In this document: one piece after another, positions 1 through 12,000 of the stretch
How positions within the stretch are numbered: position 1 is the stretch's first letter
How the letters are laid out: each line of letters opens with the position of its first letter
Assembly (NCBI RefSeq): GCF_000002985.6
Contig: NC_003283.11
Coordinates: 1,116,001-1,180,000, forward strand
Length of the DNA: 64,000 nt
Direction of reading: 5' to 3'
DNA from: Caenorhabditis elegans
Taxonomy: Eukaryota; Nematoda; Chromadorea; Rhabditida; Rhabditidae
The notes under the pieces: model-generated
Databases searched by the model: none
What the model saw: the letters and a program-made list of their open reading frames with translations, nothing else
Told to the model about the DNA's origin: nothing
Translations under genes and position numbers: made by a program

Positions 1-141
1 ATTAGGCCACGGCCGCGGTAGATTTACGGCGCGTCGCGGCTTCGTTTTCCTTGCGAAATAAACTACTTTGTCCACGCGTTGTCCGGCAGGCAATTGTCAA
101 TGGAGCGCAAAAAATGCAATGAGGAAGGCCAGAAGCCCATG
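1..141 (+). repeat. R2 repeat, left end cut by window
   Basis: Truncated copy of the R2 family. It contains the GTAGATTTACGGCGCG segment, GTTGTCCGGCAGGC, TCAATGGAGCGC and the terminal GAGGAAGGCCAGAAGCCCATG, all shared with the copies near 10.1, 34.9, 37.4, 43.4, 56.7 and 60.1 kb. The short open frames across it are repeat sequence, not genes. Confidence 0.85.
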
Positions 142-865
142 TTCAAAGTCCAAAACCCAAAATCCAAACTTGTCCACTCTATTTTTCTCCTCATTTCATA
201 TTCGTAAAACGTGTCAAACGCACACCTTTTGTTTAGTGTTGACAATGTGTATGAAGCTCTTTCCATTGTCCAAGTGATCCGTGAGCATTTCTTCCTTTTT
301 AGCCGCCGCCGCCGCCGCTCTCAGACATTCTTCCTAGAATTCGTCTTTTCAGGTTTTCTATATGAATTTCCCATTGTCATATTGTGCCTAAACATTCTTC
401 GTATTCCTTATTTTTCTCTGGAAAAAAATAAGCAAAATATTTTTCCTCTATCGTATTATAGTTGAACCTTCTTACAAAGATGCTCAACGGCTTATGGTAC
501 ATCGACAATGTCACAAGTTCTTGGTAAGTTCCTGGTAGATGTTGAAAAGACTCTAAAGACGTTAACGAGGATGAGTATGTCTAGTTGTAATGGCCAACAA
601 AAGTTTGAAATTTGACGCATTTTTTTTCAAGATATGGACAAAGTCAAATTTTCAACCTCACGCCCTATTGATAAAATGCAACATTTTTCTAAATTTCTAA
701 TGATTTTTTTTTTCAAATTTGCAAAAATAAAAACAAAAAGGACTCAATATTAATTGTTAATTAATTGGTATATATTAATCGGTGTTGCATCAATTTTTCT
801 TTGTTTTATAATTTGAAACATTATTTTTCTAATTTTTTTTGCATTTTTCTGCAGTATATTTTTAA
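142..865. other. AT-rich intergenic, nothing recognised
   Basis: Mostly homopolymeric A/T sequence with stop codons in all frames. A CCGCCG microsatellite lies near 303-317. No coding or RNA signal was seen. Confidence 0.5.
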
Positions 866-1535
866 AGGTGGAGTAGAGATAAATTTTTTTTAATTGTTTT
901 AAAAATATTTTATAGTGACAGAAATCAGACCCTAATAACCAAATTTTACTGTAAAAATTTTTTTTTCAAATTATCTAAATTTTTTAAGGATTTTTCAATT
1001 TTTTCAAAATTAAAGAAACGGCCGAATTAAATTTGAATTCCCGTGCAAATGAGTGACGTTATTTTTGATATTTTCGGATGTTCTGGCTAAATTTACCGAT
1101 TTTTTTTGATTTTTCTTCTTCAATTTTCAGACATTTTTCCGTGAATAAAAAAACTTGTTGATAACCTGAAAGAAATTGGAGCAAATTTCAAAAGTAGCCT
1201 ATTAATCGCATTTTTATAGTAACTTTTAAAAATTCGGAAAAGTGTTTGAAAAATTGGAAAACAGTATGTTAAATCAAATATAGAAGAAAAATCAACAAAA
1301 ACCGGTATATTTAGCCTGAAAACGCAAAAATGTCAAAAATGACGTCACTCATTTGCGCGGGAGTTCAAAATGTATTTAATTCGGCCGTTTTTTTTTTGAC
1401 TTTTGAAAAATTGAAAAAAAAATCATAAAAAATTTGGAAAATTTTTTTTAAATATCTTAACAGTTATATTTGGTCATGATGGTCTATGCTCAGTCATTTA
1501 AAGCAAAAAAAAACATTTGGTTTTACTCCACCTTT
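866..1535. repeat. R8 palindrome
   Basis: Fold-back repeat. The left end reads AAAGGTGGAGTA and the right end TACTCCACCTTT. Inside, GGCCGAATTAAATTTGAATT with GTGCAAATGAGTGACGT (about 1020-1060) is matched in inverted form around 1335-1390. A related palindrome lies at 59.38-59.91 kb. No coding potential. Confidence 0.75.
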
Positions 1536-2231
1536 CTGTTAAATTATGGTTTTGCCGAGAGTTTTAGCAATTTTTTTTTCTTTTATCAAGTTTTGTTTTT
1601 TACAAAATGTCTGAGAAATTGACTGATTGTGATATGTTTCAAATTGTAAAAAAGGCAAAAAAAAAACAAAAATTCCAATATCAACATAATATCTGCTCTC
1701 ATAAGCACCTTCTACAGCTCATTTCCCTCGCCGAACTCTGACACACCCCCACCCCATATCTATCACTTCCCATGTTTCCAAATCCAATTGCCTACGTATT
1801 AATATTCAGCTCTGCGGATTTCACACATGTTTTATCACTCTTCCGCAAATTCTACTATGAAATCTCGCGGGGCTTCACGCACACACACACATACACAAAG
1901 AGCAAAGTCTAGCTCTAGTTCAATTGACCCTGATTGCTAAGATCATTTCTTTTGGTATCGAAAAAGCTTTCAGGAAGCTTTTTTCTGAGAATCTTTAATA
2001 TCTTATATCCGGAACAATTTGGAAAGATCAATCGGGCTGTTGAACTTTGTAGAATCTTCATTGTAGAGAATTTGGATTTTTTCGGCTATTTTTTTAGATT
2101 ACTGAACCTTAGCATTTTTTACATTTACCTATTCGGAGGAGTTTTCCAGGCAAGACACTGGGGGTTGGTAGACGTGTAGGTAAACGAGTAGGGCGCAGGT
2201 TTATCTGTGCCTACATAGAGTTTCCCTAAAC
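1536..2231. other. intergenic, nothing recognised
   Basis: A pyrimidine-rich stretch near 1730-1770 and a CA microsatellite near 1877-1895. The 81-codon open frame at 1934-2179 has no splice context, recognisable composition or family resemblance. Confidence 0.4.
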
Positions 2232-2647
2232 TTAAAGGTGGAGTAGCGCCAGTGGGGAAGTTGTTAAAAACCACTCCTTTGCTCCCAAAATGACCAAATA
2301 TCATGATAAAACTTTTCGAAAAAAATTTTGAAATTTTTTTTATTTACTGTCAAATAGTGGCAATTACCAATAGTAAGTATCACTCATAATTTTGGAAGTC
2401 GATCAAAAAAAATTTTTTTTCGACATTTTTTATGTTTTAATTTTTTTTAATTATTCGTATTAAAGCATTGTAGGGGTCGAAACATGCGGCATTTCTTTAA
2501 ATTTCCTCAAAATTTGCCAAAACTTTGACCGGAAATTATGAAAAATCTAAAAAAAATTTTAAAGTGTTTTATTATGATATTCGGTTGTTTGGATCATTAT
2601 AAGTGCATTTAGATAAATTTGGAAAACCCCACTGACGCTACTCCATA
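2232..2647. repeat. R3 fold-back repeat
   Basis: Starts TTAAAGGTGGAGTAGCGCC and ends CACTGACGCTACTCCA. The interior carries the family landmarks ATGACCAAATATCATGATAAA, TTTGGAAGTCGA and TTGTAGGGGTCG, also seen at 4.4, 5.1, 12.2, 19.4, 29.5 and 51.2 kb. Confidence 0.85.
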
Positions 2648-3266
2648 TCTAAAACATTGATTGTCACAACTCTAAATTCCATAAAATGTCTCAAAATACG
2701 CGCAATTTCCATACACACCCATATCCGGATCAAAAAGTTTTCAAAAAAATTTCTATGCTGATTCCATTAAGCCCTATATAATTTATAGACTAACTTTGCA
2801 CTCCATCATTTAAAATGAAATATTCTATCATTTTTCATCTCTCTCTCTCTCTCTCGTGGAAAAAATAGTTGTTGCTCTATCCCGCCCAATTTTCTGCTCC
2901 AAAAAGCTCAAATAAGGTCCAAATTTTGGGAAGGACCATTGCAAGCTTTTTGGGGTCCAAAAATCACAAGGATCTAGTTAGATTGAACTTGTGAATGAAT
3001 TATCAAGGGTATGACTTGAACTTATCAGATTTTCTATTCTCTAGATAATAATAAAAATGGTTCTTCATATACTTCTTTGTCATGTTAGTAAGCATATAGT
3101 GAGAAAGTACAACGAACTTTTTATAAGTGAAACAAATGTTTTGGCAATATATGGGCGGAGTCATGTTTTGAACGTTTTCACATCAATTAGTTTTGAATCT
3201 ACTTTTTCCATCTAGCCGGTGGAACCTCAATTCCGAACAGGCAAAATTTTCTGCGTCTCAATAATA
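2648..3266. other. intergenic, nothing recognised
   Basis: AT-rich sequence with a CT microsatellite around 2838-2854. No gene seen. Confidence 0.4.
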
Positions 3267-3324
3267 ATTCCAATTTTTTTTTTCCGAGGAAGGCTGAATT
3301 TGAAATTTCAGTTTTTTTTAAACG

Positions 3325-4072
3325 GTGGCCTTTTTTTTTGATTTGCGGCCACTCGACAAGAACAGTAATAACAACGTTTATGCTCTTCTAGGTTTTTGAA
3401 AAATTTTGGTTTTTATAGATTTTAATGGTGGAGTCCCAAAATTTGAGAAGTTGAAATTTTTAAGTTTTTTTTTGATAAGTTTCAATAGGCATAGTTTCTT
3501 TTAGCGCACTTTTACAGGTGGAGTACCGAAATTTGAGACTTTGCTTTTTTAGACCTAAAATGGCCCGAAACTACCGAATTTCGTAATGAGTCGTTTTGAA
3601 AATTCCTCAAAAAAAAAAGTTATGACGTTCAAGGTTTTGGAAAAAAGGCTCATTTTCAGCTGAAATCAATATTTTTGTCAACTTCTGTGTCTCGCAGCGT
3701 CTGGAACTTGATTTTTATTAAATGGATTTTGATAGCTCTTTTTCCAGAACTTTGAACCGCTATAACTTTTTTTTGAGAAATTTTCAAAACGTGTCTTTAC
3801 GAAATTCGGTTGTTTTGGGTCATTTTGGGTCTATAAGTGCAAAGTCTCAGATTTTGGTACTCCATATGTAAAAGTGTGCTAAAACAAACTAAGAGCAGCC
3901 TTTTGAAACTTACCAAAGACTAAAATTTCAATTTCTCGAATTTCGGTACTACACCTCTAAAATCTACAAAGACTGAACATTTTTCAAAAATCTAAAAGAG
4001 TATACACATTTTTATTACTGTTCTTGCCGAGTGGCCGCAAATCAAAAAAAGAAAAACACGGCCACCAATTTT
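3325..4072. repeat. about 750 bp palindrome containing an R6-like repeat
   Basis: Outer arms: CGGTGGCC followed by GATTTGCGGCCACTCG and ACAAGAACAGTAATAA near 3325-3372, matched in inverted form near 4015-4070. Inner arms: GGTGGAGTACCGAAATTTGAG near 3517 and the matching GTACTCCA near 3858. No open frame of note. Confidence 0.75.
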
Positions 4073-4445
4073 TTTAGCGACCACGAGAAAATTTCTTTAA
4101 AAAAATGTTTTTTTTTCCAACAGACTACGAAATTCATTGTAACAACTTTCTGACCCTAAAAAGAAACCCTACAACACAAATTAAAATCACAAAACACAAT
4201 GATTACAGACAAATCTCCCCCTCCCCTAGATGTTACATTAATCAGTATATTAAGCCAAAACAAAGAGGGGATTCTTAGAAGCTCAGCCAAATATAGCCGA
4301 CTTTTTGTGTGTTAAACTTCTGACATGTTTATGACAGGAAAGTACATCATTTTTACCTGACTCTTTCTGAGTAAAGACCCAAAAACTATATGACGTAATG
4401 GAGACCTTTGTCTGCTTTTTTTGCAACCCTTTGTACTTACCACAG

Positions 4446-4808
4446 TTAAAGGTGGAGTAGCGCCAGTGGCAATTTTGTCTAAATACATTTATTGGCTTGA
4501 GTTTATATTATAGGCTTGATATTATAGGCTTATATTATAGGCAATAGGGTAAATTATAGGCTTGAGTTTATAGGCTTGAGTGAGCGAATATAATAATAAA
4601 ACATTCCAAAAAGATTTTTGATTTTTGAAAAAAAAATTTCGGTCGATTTCTAAAATTATTAGTGGCAAAAACTGAGTAATTGTCAGTTTTTGACAGTAAA
4701 TAAAAAGTTTTCAAAAAAATTTTGAAATGTGTTATTTTGATATCCAATCGTTTTGGATCATTTTAAGTGTATTTTTACAAAATTCCCACTGACGCTACGC
4801 CAACTTTA
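4446..4808. repeat. R3 fold-back repeat
   Basis: Begins GTTAAAGGTGGAGTAGCGCC and ends CACTGACGCTACGCCAAC. A short extra tandem of TTATAGGCTTGA-like units (about 4495-4580) sits inside the left arm and is absent from other copies. Confidence 0.8.
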
Positions 4809-5114
4809 TGTATGTTTAGGAATTTTGAGAACATTTTCCCCAACTCTGTGTTTATCCTATACTGGGTCAAGTTACAGTAATCAGTGTACACTTTTTTGTC
4901 ATTCTTTCTACACCTTTCCATTCATTTTTGTTTCAGTTTTCCAGTTATTATTCTCTTTTTTTAGTTGTTTTTGAATAAAGGACCTTACCTCCCAGATACC
5001 CCCCATTGAAAATAAAGTGATATTTGATACTTTTGCTTATCCATTTTTCTCTATTTACCTAATAATTTCGGACTACAAAAAGTCTAGAATTTGGGTTGAA
5101 AAGGGAAAAGCTGA

Positions 5115-5524
5115 TTAAAGGTGGAGTAGCATATGGTATCAAAATTACCAAATATCATAATAAAACTTTTCAAAAAAATTTTGAGAATGTTTTATTTACT
5201 GTCAAAAAGTGACTATTGCTCAATTTTTGCAACTCATAATTTTGGAAGTTGACCAAAAAAAAAAAGTTTTTTCCTAAATTTTTTAAACTGTCATTTTGTT
5301 TTAATTATCCGTATTAAAACATTGTAGAGGTCGGAACATGCGACATTGCTTTGGATTTTCTCAAAAGCTCATATTTTTAAAAATTTAGGCAATATTCCAA
5401 AACTTTGACAGGAAATTATGAAAAATCTAAAATATTTTGGAGTGTTTTATTATGATATTCGGTCCTTTTGGATCATTATAAGTGTTTTAAGACAAAATCC
5501 CCATTGACTCTACTCATCCTTTAA
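5115..5524. repeat. R3 fold-back repeat
   Basis: Left TIR TTAAAGGTGGAGTAGC, right TIR ACTCTACTCATCCTTTAA. The same interior landmarks as the other R3 copies are present, including GAGGTCGGAACATGCGACATT. Confidence 0.8.
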
Positions 5525-6051
5525 AAAGCGCTGCAAAATTGCGATAATTTGCCGGTAATTTTACATTTTCAGACTATTTGTAAAGCATTTATCCAATTGT
5601 TTCGACAAAAAAAATTTTCTATATTCTATGTACATAAAGCTAAATTTCAATCAAAACTCTGGCTCATTTTCTAAAATTACTGCCTACCTAATCTGGTTGC
5701 AAATGTGCAGCCGACAAAATTTGGGCTTACTCTGCCTCTATCAACCCTGTTACTATGGATCCCTATAGGGTAATACTAGCTGCAGAAAAAAACGCTATTT
5801 TTATTGTAAATTCATAGTTTCCCTAACAAATTTGAATCACATAAATTGCGCCTATCTTCTTTTCCCCGCCACCCTGACCTTCTAGACAGAAATAGGGCGT
5901 GGCCTGTTTCTGAAGCGCCGCCTCCTGTCCCTCTTCCCTCTTCGTGGCCGGGTCAGTGGCTACTCGAATTTTCTAAATTTTCTAAATTCCAGTTAAAAGT
6001 ATATGTGTTTTTTGTTAATTTCTTTTGAATTAAAATTTTTACAGCTTCCAT

Positions 6052-9000
6052 ATGTTCTCCGGTGGACGAAAAGTGAAGTGGAACCATTTTGGAAAAAAGT
6101 ACGCTTTGAGGTTTTCGGACTACGAGATGGAATATGCCGATTTGTATGATGTGAGTTGGTGGTGGCTCGGAAATTTTTTATGATTAAAATGTACTTTGAA
6201 GCAGAAAAAACGATGCTAAATTTAAAACATGCTCCAATATCTTAGTAATTTTTCGAAAAAAAAAAAGAATTCTCTAAAAAAATGGTGAAAACTATTTTAT
6301 TCAGTTCATATAATATATTTTAAAGGTTTGAAACTGCTCAAAATTACTCGAAAAATCCGCATTTTTTGGAAAATTTTCCAATTTACCAGCAGAGCAGAAA
6401 TCCTTCAAAACTGCAATATTTTTAAACTGCGCAAAACTTCAAATTGCACAAAAAAACAATGAAAATTTCGGAAAATCTGAATCTGATTGTCTCATTTTTC
6501 GGTTTTTTTTCTGAATTCTCGATTTTTTTCTCACTTGAAGCGTAAGTCTAAGCCTAAGACTAAGCCTAAGTCTACGCCTAAGCCTAAGCCCAAATCTACG
6601 CCTAAGCCTAAAACTAAGCCTTAGCCTATGCTTAAGCCTCAGTCTACACCTAAGCCTAAGCCTAAGTCTACGCCTAAGCCTAAAACTAAGCCTTAGCCTA
6701 TGCCTAAGCCTCAGTTTAAGCCTAAGCATAAGCCCAAGTCTACGCTTAAGCCTAAGCCCAAATCTACGCCAAAGCCTAAAACTAAGCCTTAGCCTATGCT
6801 TAAGCCTCAGTTCAAGCCTGAGCATAAGCCTGGGTCTAAGCCTTAGCCTATGCCTAATGGGGTTATTCAAGTAATGTAGCAAAATGCATTTTAATACATT
6901 TGTGAAATGTATTTAAATACATGTTTTTATTTACTTGAATACAGTTGTGACGTAATTTTTCTACACTTTTTAATTTTCCGACATTACTTGAAAAACCCCA
7001 TAAGCCTAAGCCTAAGTATATTTAAACTGAATGAGTAGGTTCATTGGTATAACGGAATGTTTTCAGACTCGAAACTTTTGATTACTTTTTTCTCCAGAAA
7101 TTCTGAATATTATGTGTTTAGTGAAAATTATTCTTGGAGGCACCCAATTTCTCTGGAAGGAAGAAAATCGTGGGAATTTGGAAGCAGAATTCTAGATTAC
7201 TTATTGAGAGAAAGATTAAAGGTTTTTGTTATTTATGTATGAGCTTCAAATTCCCACGCAAAAAGAAATATTCCATGTGAATTTTCAGAACCTTTGATCT
7301 AGAGAGTCACATGCAAAAAGTTTAGTGTCAAATTTATTGGAGTTATTTTTTTTTGGGGGGGGGGGGGGGTGGGGGCTGGATACCTCAATTGATCAGGTTT
7401 TTGGAAATGTTTCTCTTATTATAAGCCTGAAAAATAAAAGTAGTCTCGAAATAAACTTTTATGTGAGGATTAAAATGAAAACTAATAATTCCAGGCGCTG
7501 CTCAAAAAAGTGCACGAAGTGCGCGCGGATTTCGAAGGAGACCTCGCATTCATCGACCAGTACGGCCGTCAAGTGATAGTCTCGTCTGACAAGGACGTCC
7601 GAGAGGCGATCCAACAATCGAAAAACAAGCTGAAGCTGCATACGACTCTCCGCGACGGACACGTCATCGCCGCAGCTGATATGGCCGAAGCAGCACGCGG
7701 ACGGCCAGCCAGATCACAGTCCGTGCCGCCGGTTAGTTATATTTTTCTATTATCGGTTTAGAAATTGCAAAAATATATATTCGGGTAGAGTTCAATAAGT
7801 GATATTTTGCAAAAAAATAATTTTCTCATGACTAATTGCTATTGCCCATCGTCAGCGATCTGTCAAATCCAGGAAAAAATTGTAATCGAATTTTTTTCCA
7901 AATTTTCCAAGAGAAATCTCCTTCACAAATTATTTATCAAACTAGATTGATGCACTATTGGAAAAGTATGTATTTTTCATGGTTTAACCGGTATCAAATG
8001 ACGTTTTCTACAAAAAATGGATCACTTTTCAAAAGCTACGGGGCGAAAAATAGTCGTATACCCTCTATTACGGTGGTGTAGTCGATTTTTTAAAAATTGC
8101 TTTATTAGACTCAAAATTGTCTGGAAACACCAAATTTCATAATGAAACTTATTGAACACTTCTCCAAAAAACGTTATGACGGCTAAAAAAATGACCCAAA
8201 CTTAGTTAAATTTTGGAATTTGAACGACTAGTTTCCAGCCGCTGCGACATTGACAACTCGGTAAAATTTCAAATTTTAACTAATTTCAAGCCATTTTTTG
8301 AGCCGTCATAACTTTTTTTGGAAAAGTTTTCAAGAAGTTTCATTATGAAATTCGATGTTTTCAGACATTGTTGAGTCTAATAAAGCAATAAAAAAATCCG
8401 GCTACACCACCTTTAAGCCTACGGACCGATTGAATGAAAACGATACTTGCTTTGCGCACGGCCGTTTGTTTGGCAGTAGGTACTAAGCAGGCAGGCATGT
8501 AGGCGGTGGAATCAGTAGCTCTGTGAGTCTCGCCAATACGTGTCAACTGCTCCATTTGAGGTGCTCGAGCTGAAACCAAACACCTTTTTTTTCAATTTCA
8601 ACTTGACCTACCACCTTCGCTCTTGAGCTTTTTTCAAGTGTAGTAGAGGGTGGGGGTTGAAAATGTGATTGGTTTTTAAACTCGAGTGGTTTTTATGATG
8701 GAATACCTACAAGAGCCTGAAATGCAAGCCTACGGAGAGTTTCAGAGCGTTCATTTTTTATAGGTCACATCTCAAAAAACTCACTACGATGAAAATTATG
8801 TTCTCGCTCAGTTGAAAATTGAAATAAATTGACGTTAAATTTGAAGCTATTGCAGCTCAAAATGTAATATCCTTAAAGGTGGTACCGAAGGTGGAGTACC
8901 AAAATCTGAGACTTTAATAAGTTTCCAGACGCTGCGACACCGAGAGGTTGGCAAAAATTTTGATTTTAGCTGAAAATGTGCCGTTTTTTCCAGAACTTTG

Positions 9001-12000
9001 AACCACCATAACTTTTTTTTTTTGAGAATTTTTCAAATCGTCTCATTACGAAATTCGGTAGTTTTGGACCATTTTGAGCCTTAAAGGCAAAGTTTCAGAT
9101 TTCTGTACTCCACCTTTAAGCAACAATCCCTTTAAAACTATTTTACTTCCCCCCAGCTTCATCATCAAAAACTTCGAACTTTTTGATGTCCAGTCAGAAG
9201 ACGAGCAGTTTCCTTTTCCGGCCAGCAAAATCAGATGTTTCATCTTTTAGCTTTCTGGGTGCCTACAAATGCAAATCTGTGTGTAAACATAACGCATAAA
9301 TATAACATTTTCCTCTTCTCTCCCCGACTCTTTTTAGAATTTAGGCGGGGTACACCAAAAGAAGGAGCCATTTATCAATATGACTGAGTGGTTAAAAAGA
9401 GGAGGGGGTGTTGAAACATTTTGAAACCAGGAAGCTCTTCTCGTGATGATTTTTTTTCGGGTGAATAGGAAACTATGAAAAATGAGTGAATATCCCACAT
9501 GGTCTCTATACTGAGTTAAAGTTTTAAATATCCGGCAAAATGCAAGGCAGCCTGAACCAAACTTTGGAAACGTCAAAAATCACAGAGCTAGTCGAAAACA
9601 CGCAACTTAAGATTTATTATCTACAGACAACAATAATTTATGACTTTTCGGCAGATTTGGAAAGTGTCTAGCATTTGGATGAAAAAATCTGGAACAGAGC
9701 TAGTCACAAAAAAAATTTTTTTTCTCTAAACTGAACATTTCATTCAGAATGGGTATTCAAAATTAAGGGAACTTATTTTCCTAATAATTGTTTTTAAAGT
9801 TTATAGCTGCGCATATCTTTTGAAAAAAAAGTTTTCGAATAGATCAGATTGGATAGGACCGTCAGTGCGGAGTTACTTTTAGTACACGTACAGTACTATA
9901 GTTCAACCTGAACACCGAAATTTCAGATTTTCAAAACTTTCAGTCAAAGTTTTGGTGAGTTGCCGAATGTTCTTAAATTTTGGGGGTTTTTGAGTAATTT
10001 CAAGAATGTGTAAATCTCGCAATTAGAATATAAAAATCGCAGACACGGATTTCTGGCTTCCCTCATAAATTGAAATGGAAAGGTTTGCCGAACTAGGCCA
10101 TTTTGGCTCAGCCATATCTGGGGAAGATTTACGGCGCGTTGCGTGTCGCGTCGCGGCTCGATTTTAGTTGTAAACCAGATGCATTTGTCCGTGTGTAATA
10201 CACGACTTTTCCACGCGTTTTCCGGCAGGTAATTTGTCAATGGAGCGCGAAAATAATCAATGAGGAAGGCCAGAACCCCGTGCGCAGAAATAACGTTTTT
10301 TTGGCCGACCTTCAAAATTATGATACGAGCTTTCACTACTTATAGTAAAAAAGCTCCATACCTTTTTTTTTGAAATTTTATCATTTGATATTTGCCTTTT
10401 TCAACACTTTAATGGCGGTTTGAAACAAATTCCCTTTCAATTTTTATTGCAAATGCAATTAAACCCGACGAAAGTGCAAAAAACCTTTGTAAAGTTAAGC
10501 ACGAGGTTCCATCACACTAATTGCGTTTCAATTCCCACCTCCCCCGTTTGAGCTTCCTTATTTTATTTCGAAACACGACGTCATGTCTAAGGGGAGTTTT
10601 AAGGAAATTGATACGGAGTAAATACTATATTTTCAAAATTGTACAAACTATCGAAACCAGGGGTGTGCGGCAAATTTGCCGAATTTGCCGAGCTCTGCAA
10701 ATTTCGAAATTTGTCGCACACGTCAAAATATTGGCAAAACAATTTTGACCAAAACTATTGATTTTGTTCCCAAAAAAATGTTAAGAATTCAGCAATTTTG
10801 GTGCTCCAAAAACATCAAAAAAATATCAAATTTTTCGGAGTTTCTTAAGCACGGCAAATTTTAAGATTTGCCGCATACCCCTGGTTCGATTCTAAACTAT
10901 CAGCTTTATGAAAAAAAAATGAAAAAAAAAATCGAAAAACACTACAATTTTCTGGTATACAGTTTTTTTCGATTGAGGTTCGCGTTATAACTTCTCCCAC
11001 AAGCCCCAAGTGGGCAACAACTCATTGTTATAGTTTAAATAAATTTTAACTAATTCAAAATTCCAGGAGCGCTCCTACAACATGTACCCCCAACGTTCTC
11101 CATCGTCAATGGACAGCGCACCCGACACGTACCGCCATCATCCACAGCAGATGACACGTGCCATGTCTCCACCGCCAATGTCGACCACAACCGGCAGCAC
11201 ACATTCTCCGCCGTTGCGTCAAATTGGAGAAACCGTCAAAACCACGTATAGTCACAGCGGAAGTTACGGAGGCTTGGTGGGTAAAATATTTAAAAGCATA
11301 CATCCATACATACATACATTTCCAAAGCCTTTATATGTACACATACACGTGGTGTCAGGCTATCCCATGTCGGTTTGATCTACGTAGATCTACAAAAAAT
11401 GCGGGAGTTGAGACGCAGAGTTCTCAACTGATTTTGCATACTTCAGAACGTGCTGACGTCACATTTTTGGGCGAAAAATTCCCGCACTTTTTGTAGATCA
11501 AACCGTGATGGGACATCCTGACACCACGTGTACATATGTGCATACAAAGGCTTTGGAATCTTTTCAAAACACTTCAAAAAAATATTGTGATGTTTGAAGC
11601 AAAAAGAATCTACTTAATAATTCTGACGAACACAAATTATTACTAAATTTCTCCCTCTTCAACCCCTTCAATGATGTTATTAGAATTAGCATGCGGCCAC
11701 AAAAAAATCAACTCGATCAAGCATGTAGAATGAGCAATTTTTCTGCAATTCCTTTGGTATTCTCTGAAAAAAAAATGAAGAGGAGTCTCTTGATGTGTAC
11801 GAAGAAGTGTTTTTCGCGCCCTAAAAACTTCCGATACATTTTGTGAAAGATGTTGGGAGTTTACGTCGTAGGGGGTGCATTTATAAATTATTTAGGATGT
11901 GATGCACTTTAGGAAAACGCACAGGAAAATCAACAAATCAGACATGTTTTCAGTATCCGGGTGGCTACAAGGGATACCCGTATGGTGGTGGCTACTCGAA

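Noticed and set aside
1934..2179. 81-codon open frame in the left intergenic region
   Set aside because: Phe/Leu/Ile-rich, as expected from AT-rich DNA. No signal peptide plus domain pattern and no splice partners.
5846..6028. possible first coding exon of the PB1 gene
   Set aside because: Pro/Arg-rich frame that ends in a stop 24 bases before the ATG exon starts, with no usable donor in phase. More likely promoter sequence.
6439..6882. 147-codon Leu/Arg-rich minus-strand open frame
   Set aside because: It is the TTAGGC-like array translated. Similar frames occur at 13.4, 18.2, 24.9, 45.0, 49.1, 53.9 and 54.7 kb in whichever frame lacks stops.
9944..10336. 130-codon minus-strand open frame
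   Set aside because: It runs through a full R2 repeat. The same peptide fragments (SRVLHTDKCIWF-like) recur wherever R2 occurs, so it is repeat sequence.
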